Shown here piece after piece: positions 49,602-57,544 of a stretch of DNA of 64,000 bases. The position numbers and the translations under genes are program-made. Source of the stretch: an uncultured Clostridia bacterium (GTDB lineage Bacteria; Bacillota; Clostridia; TANB77; CAG-508); NCBI GenBank assembly GCA_949045875.1, contig CARPYP010000009.1, positions 1-64,000 on the forward strand, read 5' to 3'. Position 1 is the stretch's first letter. Every line of letters begins with the position of its first letter. The notes under the pieces are model-generated. The model ran no database searches. It saw only the letters and a list, made by a program, of their open reading frames with translations, and was not told the origin of the DNA.

Positions 49602-50915
49602 ATGGAAAAGATACAACCAAGAACATTGCCAGGCTTTATGGAACTATTGCCTAATGAGCAAATAGTATTTAATGATATAAAAGAGAAAATTCAGAAATCA
49701 TATGAGAGGTTTGGATTTTTACCATTAGATACTCCAATAATAGAAGATGCAGAAGTTTTACTTGCAAAGGCGGGAGGAGAAACAGAAAAGCAAATATATA
49801 GATTTAATAAAGGAGAAAATGACTTGGCATTAAGATTTGACTTAACAGTTCCACTTGCAAAATATGTATCAGAATATTATGGAGAACTTAGTTTTCCATT
49901 TAAAAGATACCAAATAGGAAAAGTATATAGGGGAGAAAAAGCACAAGCAGGAAGATATCGTGAATTTTATCAATGTGATGTAGATATAATTGGAGATGGA
50001 GAACTTAGCATTATACATGATGCTGAAATTCCAAGTATCATATATACAACCTTTAAAGGACTAGGATTTGAAAAATTTACCATACATATAAACAATAGAA
50101 AAATACTAAATGGAATATTTGACGAAATAGGAAGTACAGATAAATCAACAGATATACTAAGAATAATAGATAAAATAGAAAAAATTGGAGCAGAAAAAGT
50201 AGAAGAAGAGCTTACAGAACTAGGAATAGCGAAAAAAGAAATAGAAACAATAATGAACTTTATAAAAATATCAGGAACAAACACAGAAAAAATAGAAACC
50301 TTAAAACAACTAGGGATAAAATCAGAAATATTTAATACAGGATTAAATGAACTTGAGCAAGTAATAAAATTAATAAAAGTATGTGGAGTTCCAGAAAAAA
50401 ACGTTCAAATAGACTTAACAATAGCAAGAGGACTAGACTATTATACAGGAACAGTATATGAAACATTTTTAGATGATTACAAAAAACTAGGAAGTGTATG
50501 TTCAGGAGGAAGATATGAAAACTTAGCAGAATATTATACAGACAAAAAATTACCAGGAGTAGGAATATCAATAGGACTAACAAGATTCTTCTATCAAGCA
50601 AGAAAAGAAGGGTTAATAAAATCAGAAAAGACATCAATATCAAAAATCTTAGTACTTCCAATGACAGACAATTTAGAAAAATGCATGGAAATAGCCTCAA
50701 AACTAAGAGAAGCAAAAATAAACACAGAAATATACCTAGAAGACAAAAAAATAAAATCAAAATTCAAATATGCAGATAAATTGAATATACCATTTACAGT
50801 AGTAATCGGAGACGATGAAATAGAAAAAAATAAAGTCACATTAAAAAACATGACAACAGGAGAACAAGAAACATTAATAATCGAAGATGTCATAAAAAGA
50901 TTGTCATGCAAATAG
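49602..50915 (+). CDS. hisS: Histidyl-tRNA synthetase
   Basis: Class II aaRS motifs are visible: motif 1 ('Y-E-R-F-G-F-L-P-L-D-T-P'), motif 2 ('F-K-R-Y-Q-I-G-K-V-Y-R-G-E-K') and the HisRS-specific 'A-R-G-L-D-Y-Y-T-G' and 'S-G-G-R-Y-E-N-L', followed by the anticodon-binding domain. The 437 residues match. AAGGAGGAA precedes the ATG. It leads a hisS-pheS-pheT cluster (14 bases to pheS). Confidence 0.97.
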   Translation: MEKIQPRTLPGFMELLPNEQIVFNDIKEKIQKSYERFGFLPLDTPIIEDAEVLLAKAGGETEKQIYRFNKGENDLALRFDLTVPLAKYVSEYYGELSFPFKRYQIGKVYRGEKAQAGRYREFYQCDVDIIGDGELSIIHDAEIPSIIYTTFKGLGFEKFTIHINNRKILNGIFDEIGSTDKSTDILRIIDKIEKIGAEKVEEELTELGIAKKEIETIMNFIKISGTNTEKIETLKQLGIKSEIFNTGLNELEQVIKLIKVCGVPEKNVQIDLTIARGLDYYTGTVYETFLDDYKKLGSVCSGGRYENLAEYYTDKKLPGVGISIGLTRFFYQARKEGLIKSEKTSISKILVLPMTDNLEKCMEIASKLREAKINTEIYLEDKKIKSKFKYADKLNIPFTVVIGDDEIEKNKVTLKNMTTGEQETLIIEDVIKRLSCK

Positions 50916-50929
50916 AAAGGAAATGGAAT

Positions 50930-51976
50930 ATGAAAGAGAAAATAGAACAGATTTATAAAGAAGCCAAAGAGCAAATAGAAAAAATAGATATAACACAAGG
51001 GTTAAATGACTTAAAAGTCAAATACTTAGGTAAAAAGGGAGAACTAACAGAAATACTTAAAGGAATGGGAAAACTACCACCAGAAGAAAGACCAAAACTA
51101 GGAAGCATAGTAAATGAAATTAGAGATTCAATAGTAGAAGCAATTGAAATAAAAGAAAAAGAACTAAAGCAAAAAGAGTTAAATAAAAAACTTGAAAAAG
51201 AAAAAATAGATGTAACACTTCCATCAACAAAAATCACAAGAGGAAGTAAACATCCAATAAACAGAGTAATAGAAGAAATACAAGACTTATTTGTATCAAT
51301 GGGATATGACGTAATATCAGGACCAGAATTAGAAACAGACGAATTTTGTTTTGAAAGACTAAACTTACCAAAAGGTCATCCAGCAAGAGACATGCAAGAC
51401 AGCTTCTATATAACAAATGAATATTTACTAAGAACACAAACCTCAGCAGTTCAAGCAAGAACAATGTTAGACTATGGAGGAAACAAGCCAATAAGAATGA
51501 TATGTACAGGAAAGACATATAGAAGAGAAGATGATGCAACACACTCACATCAATTTAATCAAGTAGAAGGATTAGTAATAGATGAAAAAGACAAAAATGT
51601 TTCATTATCAGACTTAAAAGGGACACTTGAAATATTCATGAGAAAAATGTTAGGAGAAAAGACAGAACTAAGATTTAGACCAAGTTATTTCCCATTCACA
51701 GAACCATCTTATGAAGTAGACGTTACATGTTTTAAATGTGGAGGAAAAGGGTGTAACCTATGTAAACAAACTGGATGGATAGAACTTTTAGGAGCAGGAA
51801 TAGTTCATCCGAATGTATTAAAAATTAATGGATATGACCCAGAAAAATATGGAGGATTTGCATTCGGAACAGGCATAGACCGTTTAGCAATGTTTAAATA
51901 TGGTATTACAGATATGAGGTATCTTTATACTAATGATGTTAGATTCCTGAATCAGTTTGATCGTTTAGATAAATAA
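50930..51976 (+). CDS. pheS: Phenylalanyl-tRNA synthetase alpha subunit
   Basis: The N-terminal coiled coil (about residues 1-90) binds tRNA; the catalytic core carries motif 1 ('H-P-I-N-R-V-I-E-E-I'), motif 2 ('M-I-C-T-G-K-T-Y-R-R-E-D') and motif 3 ('F-G-T-G-I-D-R-L-A-M'). A C-x2-C...C-x2-C zinc site ('C-F-K-C ... C-N-L-C') lies near residue 270, as in some bacterial PheS. The ATG at 50930 follows AAAGG and begins the coiled coil. pheT follows after 63 bases. Confidence 0.97.
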   Translation: MKEKIEQIYKEAKEQIEKIDITQGLNDLKVKYLGKKGELTEILKGMGKLPPEERPKLGSIVNEIRDSIVEAIEIKEKELKQKELNKKLEKEKIDVTLPSTKITRGSKHPINRVIEEIQDLFVSMGYDVISGPELETDEFCFERLNLPKGHPARDMQDSFYITNEYLLRTQTSAVQARTMLDYGGNKPIRMICTGKTYRREDDATHSHQFNQVEGLVIDEKDKNVSLSDLKGTLEIFMRKMLGEKTELRFRPSYFPFTEPSYEVDVTCFKCGGKGCNLCKQTGWIELLGAGIVHPNVLKINGYDPEKYGGFAFGTGIDRLAMFKYGITDMRYLYTNDVRFLNQFDRLDK

Positions 51977-52039
51977 GAATAATATAAATAATTAATTATT
52001 CATCAATTATACTATACAAAATAGAAAGGAAATGAGAAA

Positions 52040-54406
52040 ATGAAATTAAGTACAAATTTTGTAAAAGACTATGTAGATATAGATGTTGATTTAAGGACAT
52101 TAGCAGAAGATATGACAAGAGTGGGAAATGAATATGACAGTGCAGAAAAACTTATCCCAGCAACAAAACTAGTGATAGGAAAAGTATTAGAATGTATACC
52201 ACATCCAGATTCAGACCATTTACACTGCTGTAAAGTAGATATAGGAAATGAAGTTATAAATATAGTATGTGGAGCTCCAAATGTTAGAGAAGGGATAAAA
52301 GTTATAGTAGCTTTAGATGGTGCAGAACTTCCAGATGGAACAATAAAAAAAGGAAAGATAAGAGGTCAAGAATCAAATGGAATGATATGTGCACTATATG
52401 AAATAGGAATAGACAAAAAATTCTTATCAGAAGAAGACAAAAATGGAATACATATTTTAGGAGAAGAGGCAGTAGTAGGAACAAATCCAGTAAAATATAT
52501 GGGATTAGACGATGAGGTAATAGACTTTGAACTTACAGCAAATAGAGGAGACTTATTAAGCATTTTAGGAATGGCATACGAGATAGGAGCAATATATGAT
52601 AAAAAAATAAAACCTGTAGACATATCTCATAATGAAAAAGGAGAAGACATAAATAAAAGCTTTAATGTAAAAGTAGAAACGGAAAATTGCAAACTATTTT
52701 TAGCAAGAAAAGTGCTAAATGTAAAAATAGGAGAAAGTCCAGAATTTATAAAAAATAGACTAATAGCTGTAGGAATAAGACCAATAAACAATGTAGTAGA
52801 CATCAGTAACTATGTAATGATAGAACTTGGTCAACCATTACATTTCTATGATGCAGATAAACTAGGAGACACAATACAAGTTAGAATGGGAAATAGTGGG
52901 GAAAAGCTAAAAACATTAGATGGTCAAGAAAGAACACTAGATGAAAACGATATAGTAATAGCAGACGGAAAGAAATCAATAGGACTTGCAGGAGTTATGG
53001 GAGGATTTGACACAGAAATTACAGAAGGAACAACAAATGTAATAATAGAAGCGGCAATATTTGATAGAGTAAAGGTAAGAAAAACCTCAAAAAAAATAGT
53101 AAGAAGTGAAGCAAGTAATCGTTTTGAAAAAGGATTAGATCCAAATAGGACATATATGGCAATGGAAAGAGCAGTAAAACTATTAGAACAATATGCAGGA
53201 GCTGAAATACAAACTGGAACAGTAATACATGATGAAACAGAAAAACAAGACAAAACTATTGACATTACAGTTAAAAATATAAACGATGTTTTAGGAGCAA
53301 AAATATCAGACGAAGAAATAATAAAAGTATATGAAAAATTAGGTTTCACTTCGGTTAAAAATGGAGAAAAAATAGCAGTTACAGTTCCAAAAAGAAGACT
53401 AGATATATCAATAAAAGAAGATTTAATAGAAGAAGTAAGTCGTATATATGGAGTAGATAAGATACAAGGGACATTACCAGTAACCCCAATAAAAATGGGA
53501 ACAGTAGACAAAACAGAAAGAGAAATAAGGAATAAAATGATAGCACTTGGGTTAAATGACACATTACCATATATATTAATAAATAATAAAGACTCACACA
53601 AGTTCACAAATGACAAATTTGAAGAACTAAAACTATTAGACCCAATGACAGAAGAAAGAAGCACTCTAAGATATAGTTTAATTCCATCATTATATAAAAT
53701 ATATGAATACAACAAATCACATTATGTAAAAGATGTAAACATATTTGAGATAGGAAAAGGTTTCTGGAAAAAAGAAGACAAATGTGGAGAAGACTTAAAA
53801 CTTTCAGCACTTATGACAGGAGAATACTACTTAGGAATAGAAAACAAAAAAGATGTAGACTTTTATGTAATAAAAGGGGTAGCAGAAGAAATATTAGACT
53901 ATTTAGGATATGAAAATAGATACAGTTTTATAATTCCAAAAACAGAAATCACAGAATTCCATCCAGGTCAAGTAGCAGAAATAAATGTAAATGGAGAAAT
54001 AGTAGGGGTTATTGGAAAAATACATCCAGAAATATCAAAAGAACCAGTATATGCATTGGAAATCAACTTAGAAAAACTATTAGCAAAGAAAACAGGAAAA
54101 ATGAAATTTAAAGAAATATCTATATATCCAGAAATAAAAAAAGATATAGCAATTGTAGTAGAGAAAAATATAACATCAGACGAAATAGCAAAAACTATAA
54201 AATCAAATGGCGGAAAACTATTAATAAAAAGTGAAGTATTTGATGTATATGAAGGAAATAACTTACCACAAGGAAAAAGAAGTATAGCATATTCATTAAC
54301 ATTTGGAGCAAATGACAAAACCCTAACAGACGAAGAAATAAATCCAATTATAGAAAAAATCGTAGCAGGATTAGAGAAGACATTTTCCGCCGAATTAAGA
54401 AAATAG
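52040..54406 (+). CDS. pheT: Phenylalanyl-tRNA synthetase beta subunit
   Basis: The 788-residue protein shows the tRNA-binding domain at residues ~40-150 ('C-I-P-H-P-D-S-D-H-L-H'), B3/B4 editing domain, B5, the catalytic-like core and the C-terminal anticodon domain ('I-Y-P-E-I-K-K-D-I-A-I-V-V', 'D-V-Y-E-G'). It pairs with PheS as an alpha2-beta2 enzyme. AAAGGAAA precedes the ATG. A strong terminator follows. Confidence 0.97.
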   Translation: MKLSTNFVKDYVDIDVDLRTLAEDMTRVGNEYDSAEKLIPATKLVIGKVLECIPHPDSDHLHCCKVDIGNEVINIVCGAPNVREGIKVIVALDGAELPDGTIKKGKIRGQESNGMICALYEIGIDKKFLSEEDKNGIHILGEEAVVGTNPVKYMGLDDEVIDFELTANRGDLLSILGMAYEIGAIYDKKIKPVDISHNEKGEDINKSFNVKVETENCKLFLARKVLNVKIGESPEFIKNRLIAVGIRPINNVVDISNYVMIELGQPLHFYDADKLGDTIQVRMGNSGEKLKTLDGQERTLDENDIVIADGKKSIGLAGVMGGFDTEITEGTTNVIIEAAIFDRVKVRKTSKKIVRSEASNRFEKGLDPNRTYMAMERAVKLLEQYAGAEIQTGTVIHDETEKQDKTIDITVKNINDVLGAKISDEEIIKVYEKLGFTSVKNGEKIAVTVPKRRLDISIKEDLIEEVSRIYGVDKIQGTLPVTPIKMGTVDKTEREIRNKMIALGLNDTLPYILINNKDSHKFTNDKFEELKLLDPMTEERSTLRYSLIPSLYKIYEYNKSHYVKDVNIFEIGKGFWKKEDKCGEDLKLSALMTGEYYLGIENKKDVDFYVIKGVAEEILDYLGYENRYSFIIPKTEITEFHPGQVAEINVNGEIVGVIGKIHPEISKEPVYALEINLEKLLAKKTGKMKFKEISIYPEIKKDIAIVVEKNITSDEIAKTIKSNGGKLLIKSEVFDVYEGNNLPQGKRSIAYSLTFGANDKTLTDEEINPIIEKIVAGLEKTFSAELRK

Positions 54407-54423
54407 GTTCACAAGATAATTGC

Positions 54424-54452
54424 CATAAGGGACGTAGAATTTTGGCAATTTC
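54424..54452. repeat. Dispersed 29-bp repeat, copy 2
   Basis: This copy matches 49431-49459 and lies between the pheT stop and its terminator. Confidence 0.6.
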
Positions 54453-54466
54453 CGGAAAGGGGTCGG

Positions 54467-54520
54467 AAAAAGTGACAGTTCTCTTTTCCAATTTTGTGGG
54501 AATAAGAACTGTCACTTTTT
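54467..54520 (+). terminator. Strong terminator of hisS-pheS-pheT
   Basis: A perfect 16-bp stem (AAAAAGTGACAGTTCT with its complement) with a 22-base loop and terminal T-run. The loop contains TTCTCTTTTCC, part of a motif also found at 49557-49582 and 54963-54982. Confidence 0.85.
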
Positions 54521-54564
54521 CTAGAATCTTAAGAACAAAAATTTGCATAAATTTACAAAATTAC

Positions 54565-54593
54565 TTGATTTTTATTATTTAATCACATATAAT
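54565..54593 (+). promoter_or_regulatory. Promoter of the toxin-like peptide gene
   Basis: TTGATT (54565-54570) and TATAAT (54588-54593) are separated by 17 bases, about 65 bases upstream of the peptide start. Confidence 0.8.
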
Positions 54594-54658
54594 TTTAAAG
54601 GAGATGGGAGAAGCAAGATGTGGTGTATCGTATCCTACATTGAGAGGAGGCGATGCAT

Positions 54659-54811
54659 ATGTTACTAGAACAAGTATATTTAATATTTATATACATACTT
54701 TTTATAATGTTTGCAATGGTAACCGTTATTGCTATTGCCTTATTTGTAGCCCTAGTAGTTACAATGAGCAAATTAGATAACGAAAAAAACACATCTCTGT
54801 TGGATCGTTAG
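54659..54811 (+). CDS. 50-residue hydrophobic peptide, candidate type I toxin
   Basis: The peptide has one long transmembrane segment (about residues 5-35) followed by a short charged tail ending D-N-E-K-N-T-S-L-L-D-R. GAGGAGG lies 8 bases before the ATG at 54659; the in-frame ATG at 54653 is too close to it. Size, shape, own promoter, long-range pairing of the mRNA ends (54618-54630 with 54842-54854, 13 pairs with one wobble) and an antisense gene over its 3' end all match TxpA/BsrG-type toxins. The peptide sequence itself does not match a family I know. Confidence 0.65.
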   Translation: MLLEQVYLIFIYILFIMFAMVTVIAIALFVALVVTMSKLDNEKNTSLLDR

Positions 54812-54875
54812 AGATGTATCTTAAATTTTAAAACTATAAAACGATACGCCACATTTCTGTGGTATCTCATCCTCT
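54783..54875 (-). ncRNA. Antisense RNA, candidate type I antitoxin
   Basis: A minus-strand promoter at 54882-54910 would start a transcript near 54875 running over the 3' untranslated region and last codons of the peptide gene. It ends at a hairpin (54817-54810 with 54798-54791) followed by seven T (54789-54783), an intrinsic terminator. The ~93-nt RNA is fully complementary to the mRNA 3' end, including its half of the long-range pairing (54842-54854). Confidence 0.6.
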
Positions 54876-54881
54876 ATAATT

Positions 54882-54910
54882 ATTATACTCATAAACATTA
54901 TAAAAGTCAA
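54882..54910 (-). promoter_or_regulatory. Promoter of the antisense RNA
   Basis: On the minus strand TTGACT (54910-54905) and TATAAT (54887-54882) are separated by exactly 17 bases, although no protein gene follows on that strand. Confidence 0.8.
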
Positions 54911-55004
54911 ATATTTTATGAAATTTCCCTAGAAATTTTTCAAGGTGATTTCTATATGGAAAAAGGGACGGTTCTCTTTCCATAAATATTACATATTCAG
55001 TGTA

Positions 55005-55024
55005 GGGGCGCCCCTTAGGGCGTT
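55005..55024. repeat. GC-rich REP-like palindrome
   Basis: GGGGCGCCCC TTA GGGCGTTC forms a hairpin similar to 34795-34815. It lies 20 bases before the trmL start. Confidence 0.65.
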
Positions 55025-55044
55025 CGTTGAAAGGAAAAATAACT

Positions 55045-55548
55045 ATGAGATTAAATATAGTAATGGTTGAACCAGAAATTCCACAAAACACAGGCAACAT
55101 AGCAAGAACCTGTGCAGCAATAGGAGCAAAACTGCATCTAGTATATCCATTAGGATTTTCAATAACAGACAAATATCTAAAAAGAGCAGGATTAGACTAT
55201 TGGGATAAATTAGAAATAGAAGAACACACATCATTAAAAGCATTTTTAGAAAAATACAAACCAGAAGAACACAATATGTTTTTAGCCTCTACCAAGTCAC
55301 AGAAATGTTACTCAGATGTAGACTACAGTAATATGGAAGAAGTATTTATACTATTTGGAAAAGAAACAAAAGGGTTACCAGAAGACCTAATACAAAAATA
55401 CATAGAAAAAGCAATAAGAATTCCAATGAGAGACACCTTAAGGTCATTAAATCTATCAAATTCAGTAGCGATAATAGCATATGAAATATTAAGGCAAATA
55501 GATTTTGATGGACTAAAAGAAACTAGTGATTATTTTCAAAAAACTTAA
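55045..55548 (+). CDS. trmL: tRNA (cytidine/uridine-34-2'-O)-methyltransferase
   Basis: A short SPOUT methyltransferase (167 residues) with 'M-V-E-P-E-I-P-Q-N-T-G-N-I-A-R-T-C', 'L-F-G-K-E-T-K-G-L-P' and 'I-P-M-R-D-T-L-R-S-L-N-L-S-N-S-V' forming the SAM-binding knot. It modifies the wobble position of tRNA-Leu in the family. GAAAGGAA precedes the ATG at 55045. It is separated from pheT by the toxin-like locus. Confidence 0.95.
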   Translation: MRLNIVMVEPEIPQNTGNIARTCAAIGAKLHLVYPLGFSITDKYLKRAGLDYWDKLEIEEHTSLKAFLEKYKPEEHNMFLASTKSQKCYSDVDYSNMEEVFILFGKETKGLPEDLIQKYIEKAIRIPMRDTLRSLNLSNSVAIIAYEILRQIDFDGLKETSDYFQKT

Positions 55549-55554
55549 TTATTT

Positions 55555-55725
55555 TTAAGAATTAGAAGCGGAACTATTATTGCTCCTACAAGCAAGAATA
55601 GTAGTTAGAGAATCACCAAGCTGAGTAAAAACAGCAGAAAGAATAGACAATTCATCATCAGTAGAATTATCAGCGATTAAACAAGATAAAGTTGAAATCA
55701 AAGTAACCAATTCACAAGAACTCAT
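55555..55725 (-). CDS. Small DUF6774-like protein
   Basis: The 56-residue protein 'M-S-S-C-E-L-V-T-L-I-S-T-L-S-C...T-D-D-E-L-S-I-L-S-A-V-F-T-Q-L-G-D-S-L' matches from memory a small conserved family of Clostridia (DUF6774), of unknown function. An AGGAG stretch upstream of the ATG at 55725 decides the start; the longer open frame from 55791 is not used. Convergent with trmL. Confidence 0.75.
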   Translation of the reverse strand: MSSCELVTLISTLSCLIADNSTDDELSILSAVFTQLGDSLTTILACRSNNSSASNS

Positions 55726-55795
55726 AAAAAATCTCCTAGTATTTATATGATATATTATATGAAACAAATAAAACAATGTTAATAAAAACAATATA

Positions 55796-55849
55796 AAAAA
55801 AGAACGTTTCGTATTTTCACTTTAGTGGAAATACGAAACGTTCTTTTTA
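55796..55849. terminator. Terminator of infC-rpmI-rplT
   Basis: A perfect ~24-bp stem (55796-55819 with 55826-55849) with T-runs on both strands lies directly after the rplT stop. It can also insulate the DUF6774-like gene downstream. Confidence 0.93.
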
Positions 55850-55858
55850 CATAATAAG

Positions 55859-56209
55859 TTATGCATTTTTTGCAATTTCTGCTAATTTTGTAAAAGCAGC
55901 AGAATCAGTTACAGCTAACTCAGCAAGCATTTTTCTATTAATTTCAACCTTAGCTTTTTTTAATCCTGAGATTAATTTGCTATATGTTAAACCATTCATT
56001 CTTGCAGCAGCATTAATTCTTGTAATCCATAATTTTCTAAAATCACTCTTTTTGTCTTTTCTACCAACATAAGCATACATTCCAGATTTCATAACAGCTT
56101 GTTTAGCATTTCTAAATCTATAATGTTTAGCTCCATAATATCCTTTAGCTCTTTTCAATATTTTTTTATGTTTTTTACGAGTGATAATCGCAGTTTTAAC
56201 TCTTGCCAT
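55859..56209 (-). CDS. rplT: Ribosomal protein L20
   Basis: The start 'M-A-R-V-K-T-A-I-I-T-R-K-K-H-K-K-I-L-K' and 'W-I-T-R-I-N-A-A-A-R' are diagnostic, 116 residues. GGAGG precedes the ATG. L20 is the autoregulator of this operon in Firmicutes. The gap to rpmI is unusually long (225 bases) because of a palindromic element. Confidence 0.98.
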   Translation of the reverse strand: MARVKTAIITRKKHKKILKRAKGYYGAKHYRFRNAKQAVMKSGMYAYVGRKDKKSDFRKLWITRINAAARMNGLTYSKLISGLKKAKVEINRKMLAELAVTDSAAFTKLAEIAKNA

Positions 56210-56278
56210 ATAAAATTCCTCCCATTAAAATTTTTCATATTTAATATAATTTTTTTCAAAATAACTAGATTGAAAAAG

Positions 56279-56419
56279 AATTGTTATTTGACTAGGCATC
56301 TTTGTCCAGTAAATTTTGCTAAGCAAAATTTACATGCACTACTCGCGAAAAAATAATAATGAAAATGAATTTTCATTCTATTTTTTCTCTCGTTCTGACA
56401 ACAACGTCAAATGGCAATT
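56279..56419. mobile_element. 141-bp MITE-like palindromic element, copy 2
   Basis: The ends AATTGTTATTTGAC and GTCAAATGGCAATT are 14-bp inverted repeats with two mismatches. Inside are perfect hairpins (GTAAATTTTGC/GCAAAATTTAC and AATGAAAAT-type). The right end (CAACAACG...CAATTA) matches copy 1 (39883-40005) at about 18 of 22 bases and both share CTAGGC near the left end. It separates rpmI from rplT, which are normally ~20-30 bases apart. Confidence 0.65.
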
Positions 56420-56434
56420 ATTTTTTAATCCTAA

Positions 56435-56638
56435 TTAATTTCCGTATGGTAACATTTTCTTAATTCCCTCCACGCAACTCTTATCTGCGTAAGCGTTTTG
56501 TATTTTACCAGACTTCTTTTGTCTAGTAGTCTTATTAGCTAAAAGATGTCTTCTATTAGATTTTGTTCTTTTAACTTTACCAGTAGCTGTAAAATGATAT
56601 CTTTTTGCTGCTGCTTTGTTAGTTTTTAATTTTGCCAT
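56435..56638 (-). CDS. rpmI: Ribosomal protein L35
   Basis: 67 residues, 'M-A-K-L-K-T-N-K-A-A-A-K-R-Y' start, Lys/Arg-rich, with the end 'I-K-K-M-L-P-Y-G-N'. AAGGAGTG precedes the ATG. Middle gene of infC-rpmI-rplT. Confidence 0.98.
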   Translation of the reverse strand: MAKLKTNKAAAKRYHFTATGKVKRTKSNRRHLLANKTTRQKKSGKIQNAYADKSCVEGIKKMLPYGN

Positions 56639-56716
56639 GTAAATTCACTCCTTCTAAAATATAATTTTATAATAAGTTATCCGTAAATTCCTTTGTTCAT
56701 TAACGGCTATCTTAAT

Positions 56717-57238
56717 TTATTTAGGTTGTAAAATTATAAACATATTTTTACCCTCTAATAAAGGCTTTTTCTCTGGAACAGATACCTCTGAAAGTTCCTC
56801 AATAAATTTATTTAAGATATTCTCGCCAAGTTTAACGTAATTTAATTCTCTTCCACGAAAACGAACTGTAATTTTAACTTTAGAGCCCTCCTCAATAAAT
56901 TTCTTTGCATTTTTACATTTGAAATTAAAATCATGTTCTTCAGTATTTGGAGTAATACGTATTTCCTTAATTTCAAAAGTTCTTTGTTTTTTCTTAGCTT
57001 CCTTCTCTTTTTTAGCCTGTTCAAATTTATATTTCCCATAATTCATTATTTTGCAAACTGCTGGTTTATTATTAGGAGCTACTAAAACCAAATCTAAATC
57101 CTTTGAGACTGCTAAATCCAAGGCAGCATTTGTTTTCATAACACCAAGTTTTTCACCATCATCAGAAATAACTTGAACTTCACTAAAACGAATCTGTTCA
57201 TTAATTAGTAATTCTTGTTTTATAAAAAACACCTCCAT
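56717..57238 (-). CDS. infC: Translation initiation factor IF-3
   Basis: IF-3 discriminates start codons and prevents subunit joining. 'L-L-I-N-E-Q-I-R-F-S-E-V-Q-V-I' begins the N-domain, the Lys-rich linker and 'V-K-I-T-V-R-F-R-G-R-E' the C-domain. The ATG at 57238 gives 173 residues but its own codon is followed by GGAGGTG (57236-57230), the best RBS, which is ideally placed for ATA at 57223. Non-AUG starts are the rule for infC autoregulation in other bacteria (AUU), so ATA at 57223 (168 residues) is a real alternative. Confidence 0.95.
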   Translation of the reverse strand: MEVFFIKQELLINEQIRFSEVQVISDDGEKLGVMKTNAALDLAVSKDLDLVLVAPNNKPAVCKIMNYGKYKFEQAKKEKEAKKKQRTFEIKEIRITPNTEEHDFNFKCKNAKKFIEEGSKVKITVRFRGRELNYVKLGENILNKFIEELSEVSVPEKKPLLEGKNMFIILQPK

Positions 57239-57241
57239 ATT

Positions 57242-57359
57242 AAAAAAACCTGTCATAAGACAAGCCAATCCACATAATAATAGATAATAAAATATCAACC
57301 TTTTTCCATAAGATAAGGTGAGAAGTGGATGACTTCTTCTTTAGATTTATTAATCAACA
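57242..57359 (-). promoter_or_regulatory. infC leader with attenuator (L20-leader type)
   Basis: From the promoter at 57366-57394 the transcript runs ~120 nt before infC. Just before the gene a hairpin (CTTGTC / GACAGG, 57264-57249) followed by seven T (57248-57242) is an intrinsic terminator. An upstream stretch with CATCCAC and GTGGAT (about 57333 and 57274) could form the competing structure. In Firmicutes L20 binds this leader to end transcription; that is family knowledge. Confidence 0.65.
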
Positions 57360-57365
57360 GATAAT

Positions 57366-57394
57366 ATAGTACAATAAATTAAAAAAAATGTCAA
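57366..57394 (-). promoter_or_regulatory. Promoter of infC-rpmI-rplT
   Basis: On the minus strand TTGACA (57394-57389) and TACTAT (57371-57366) are separated by 17 bases. Confidence 0.78.
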
Positions 57395-57544
57395 TAGTTT
57401 TATTGACTTTTCTTAAAAAATGTATTAAAATATTACAGTATTGTAAAAATATGTTTTAATCAATAGAACTATTTTCCGGTAGTTATAGTTTTAAAGATTA
57501 GAAACATATATTAATTATAGAAATGAAATGGAGGATTAATTACC

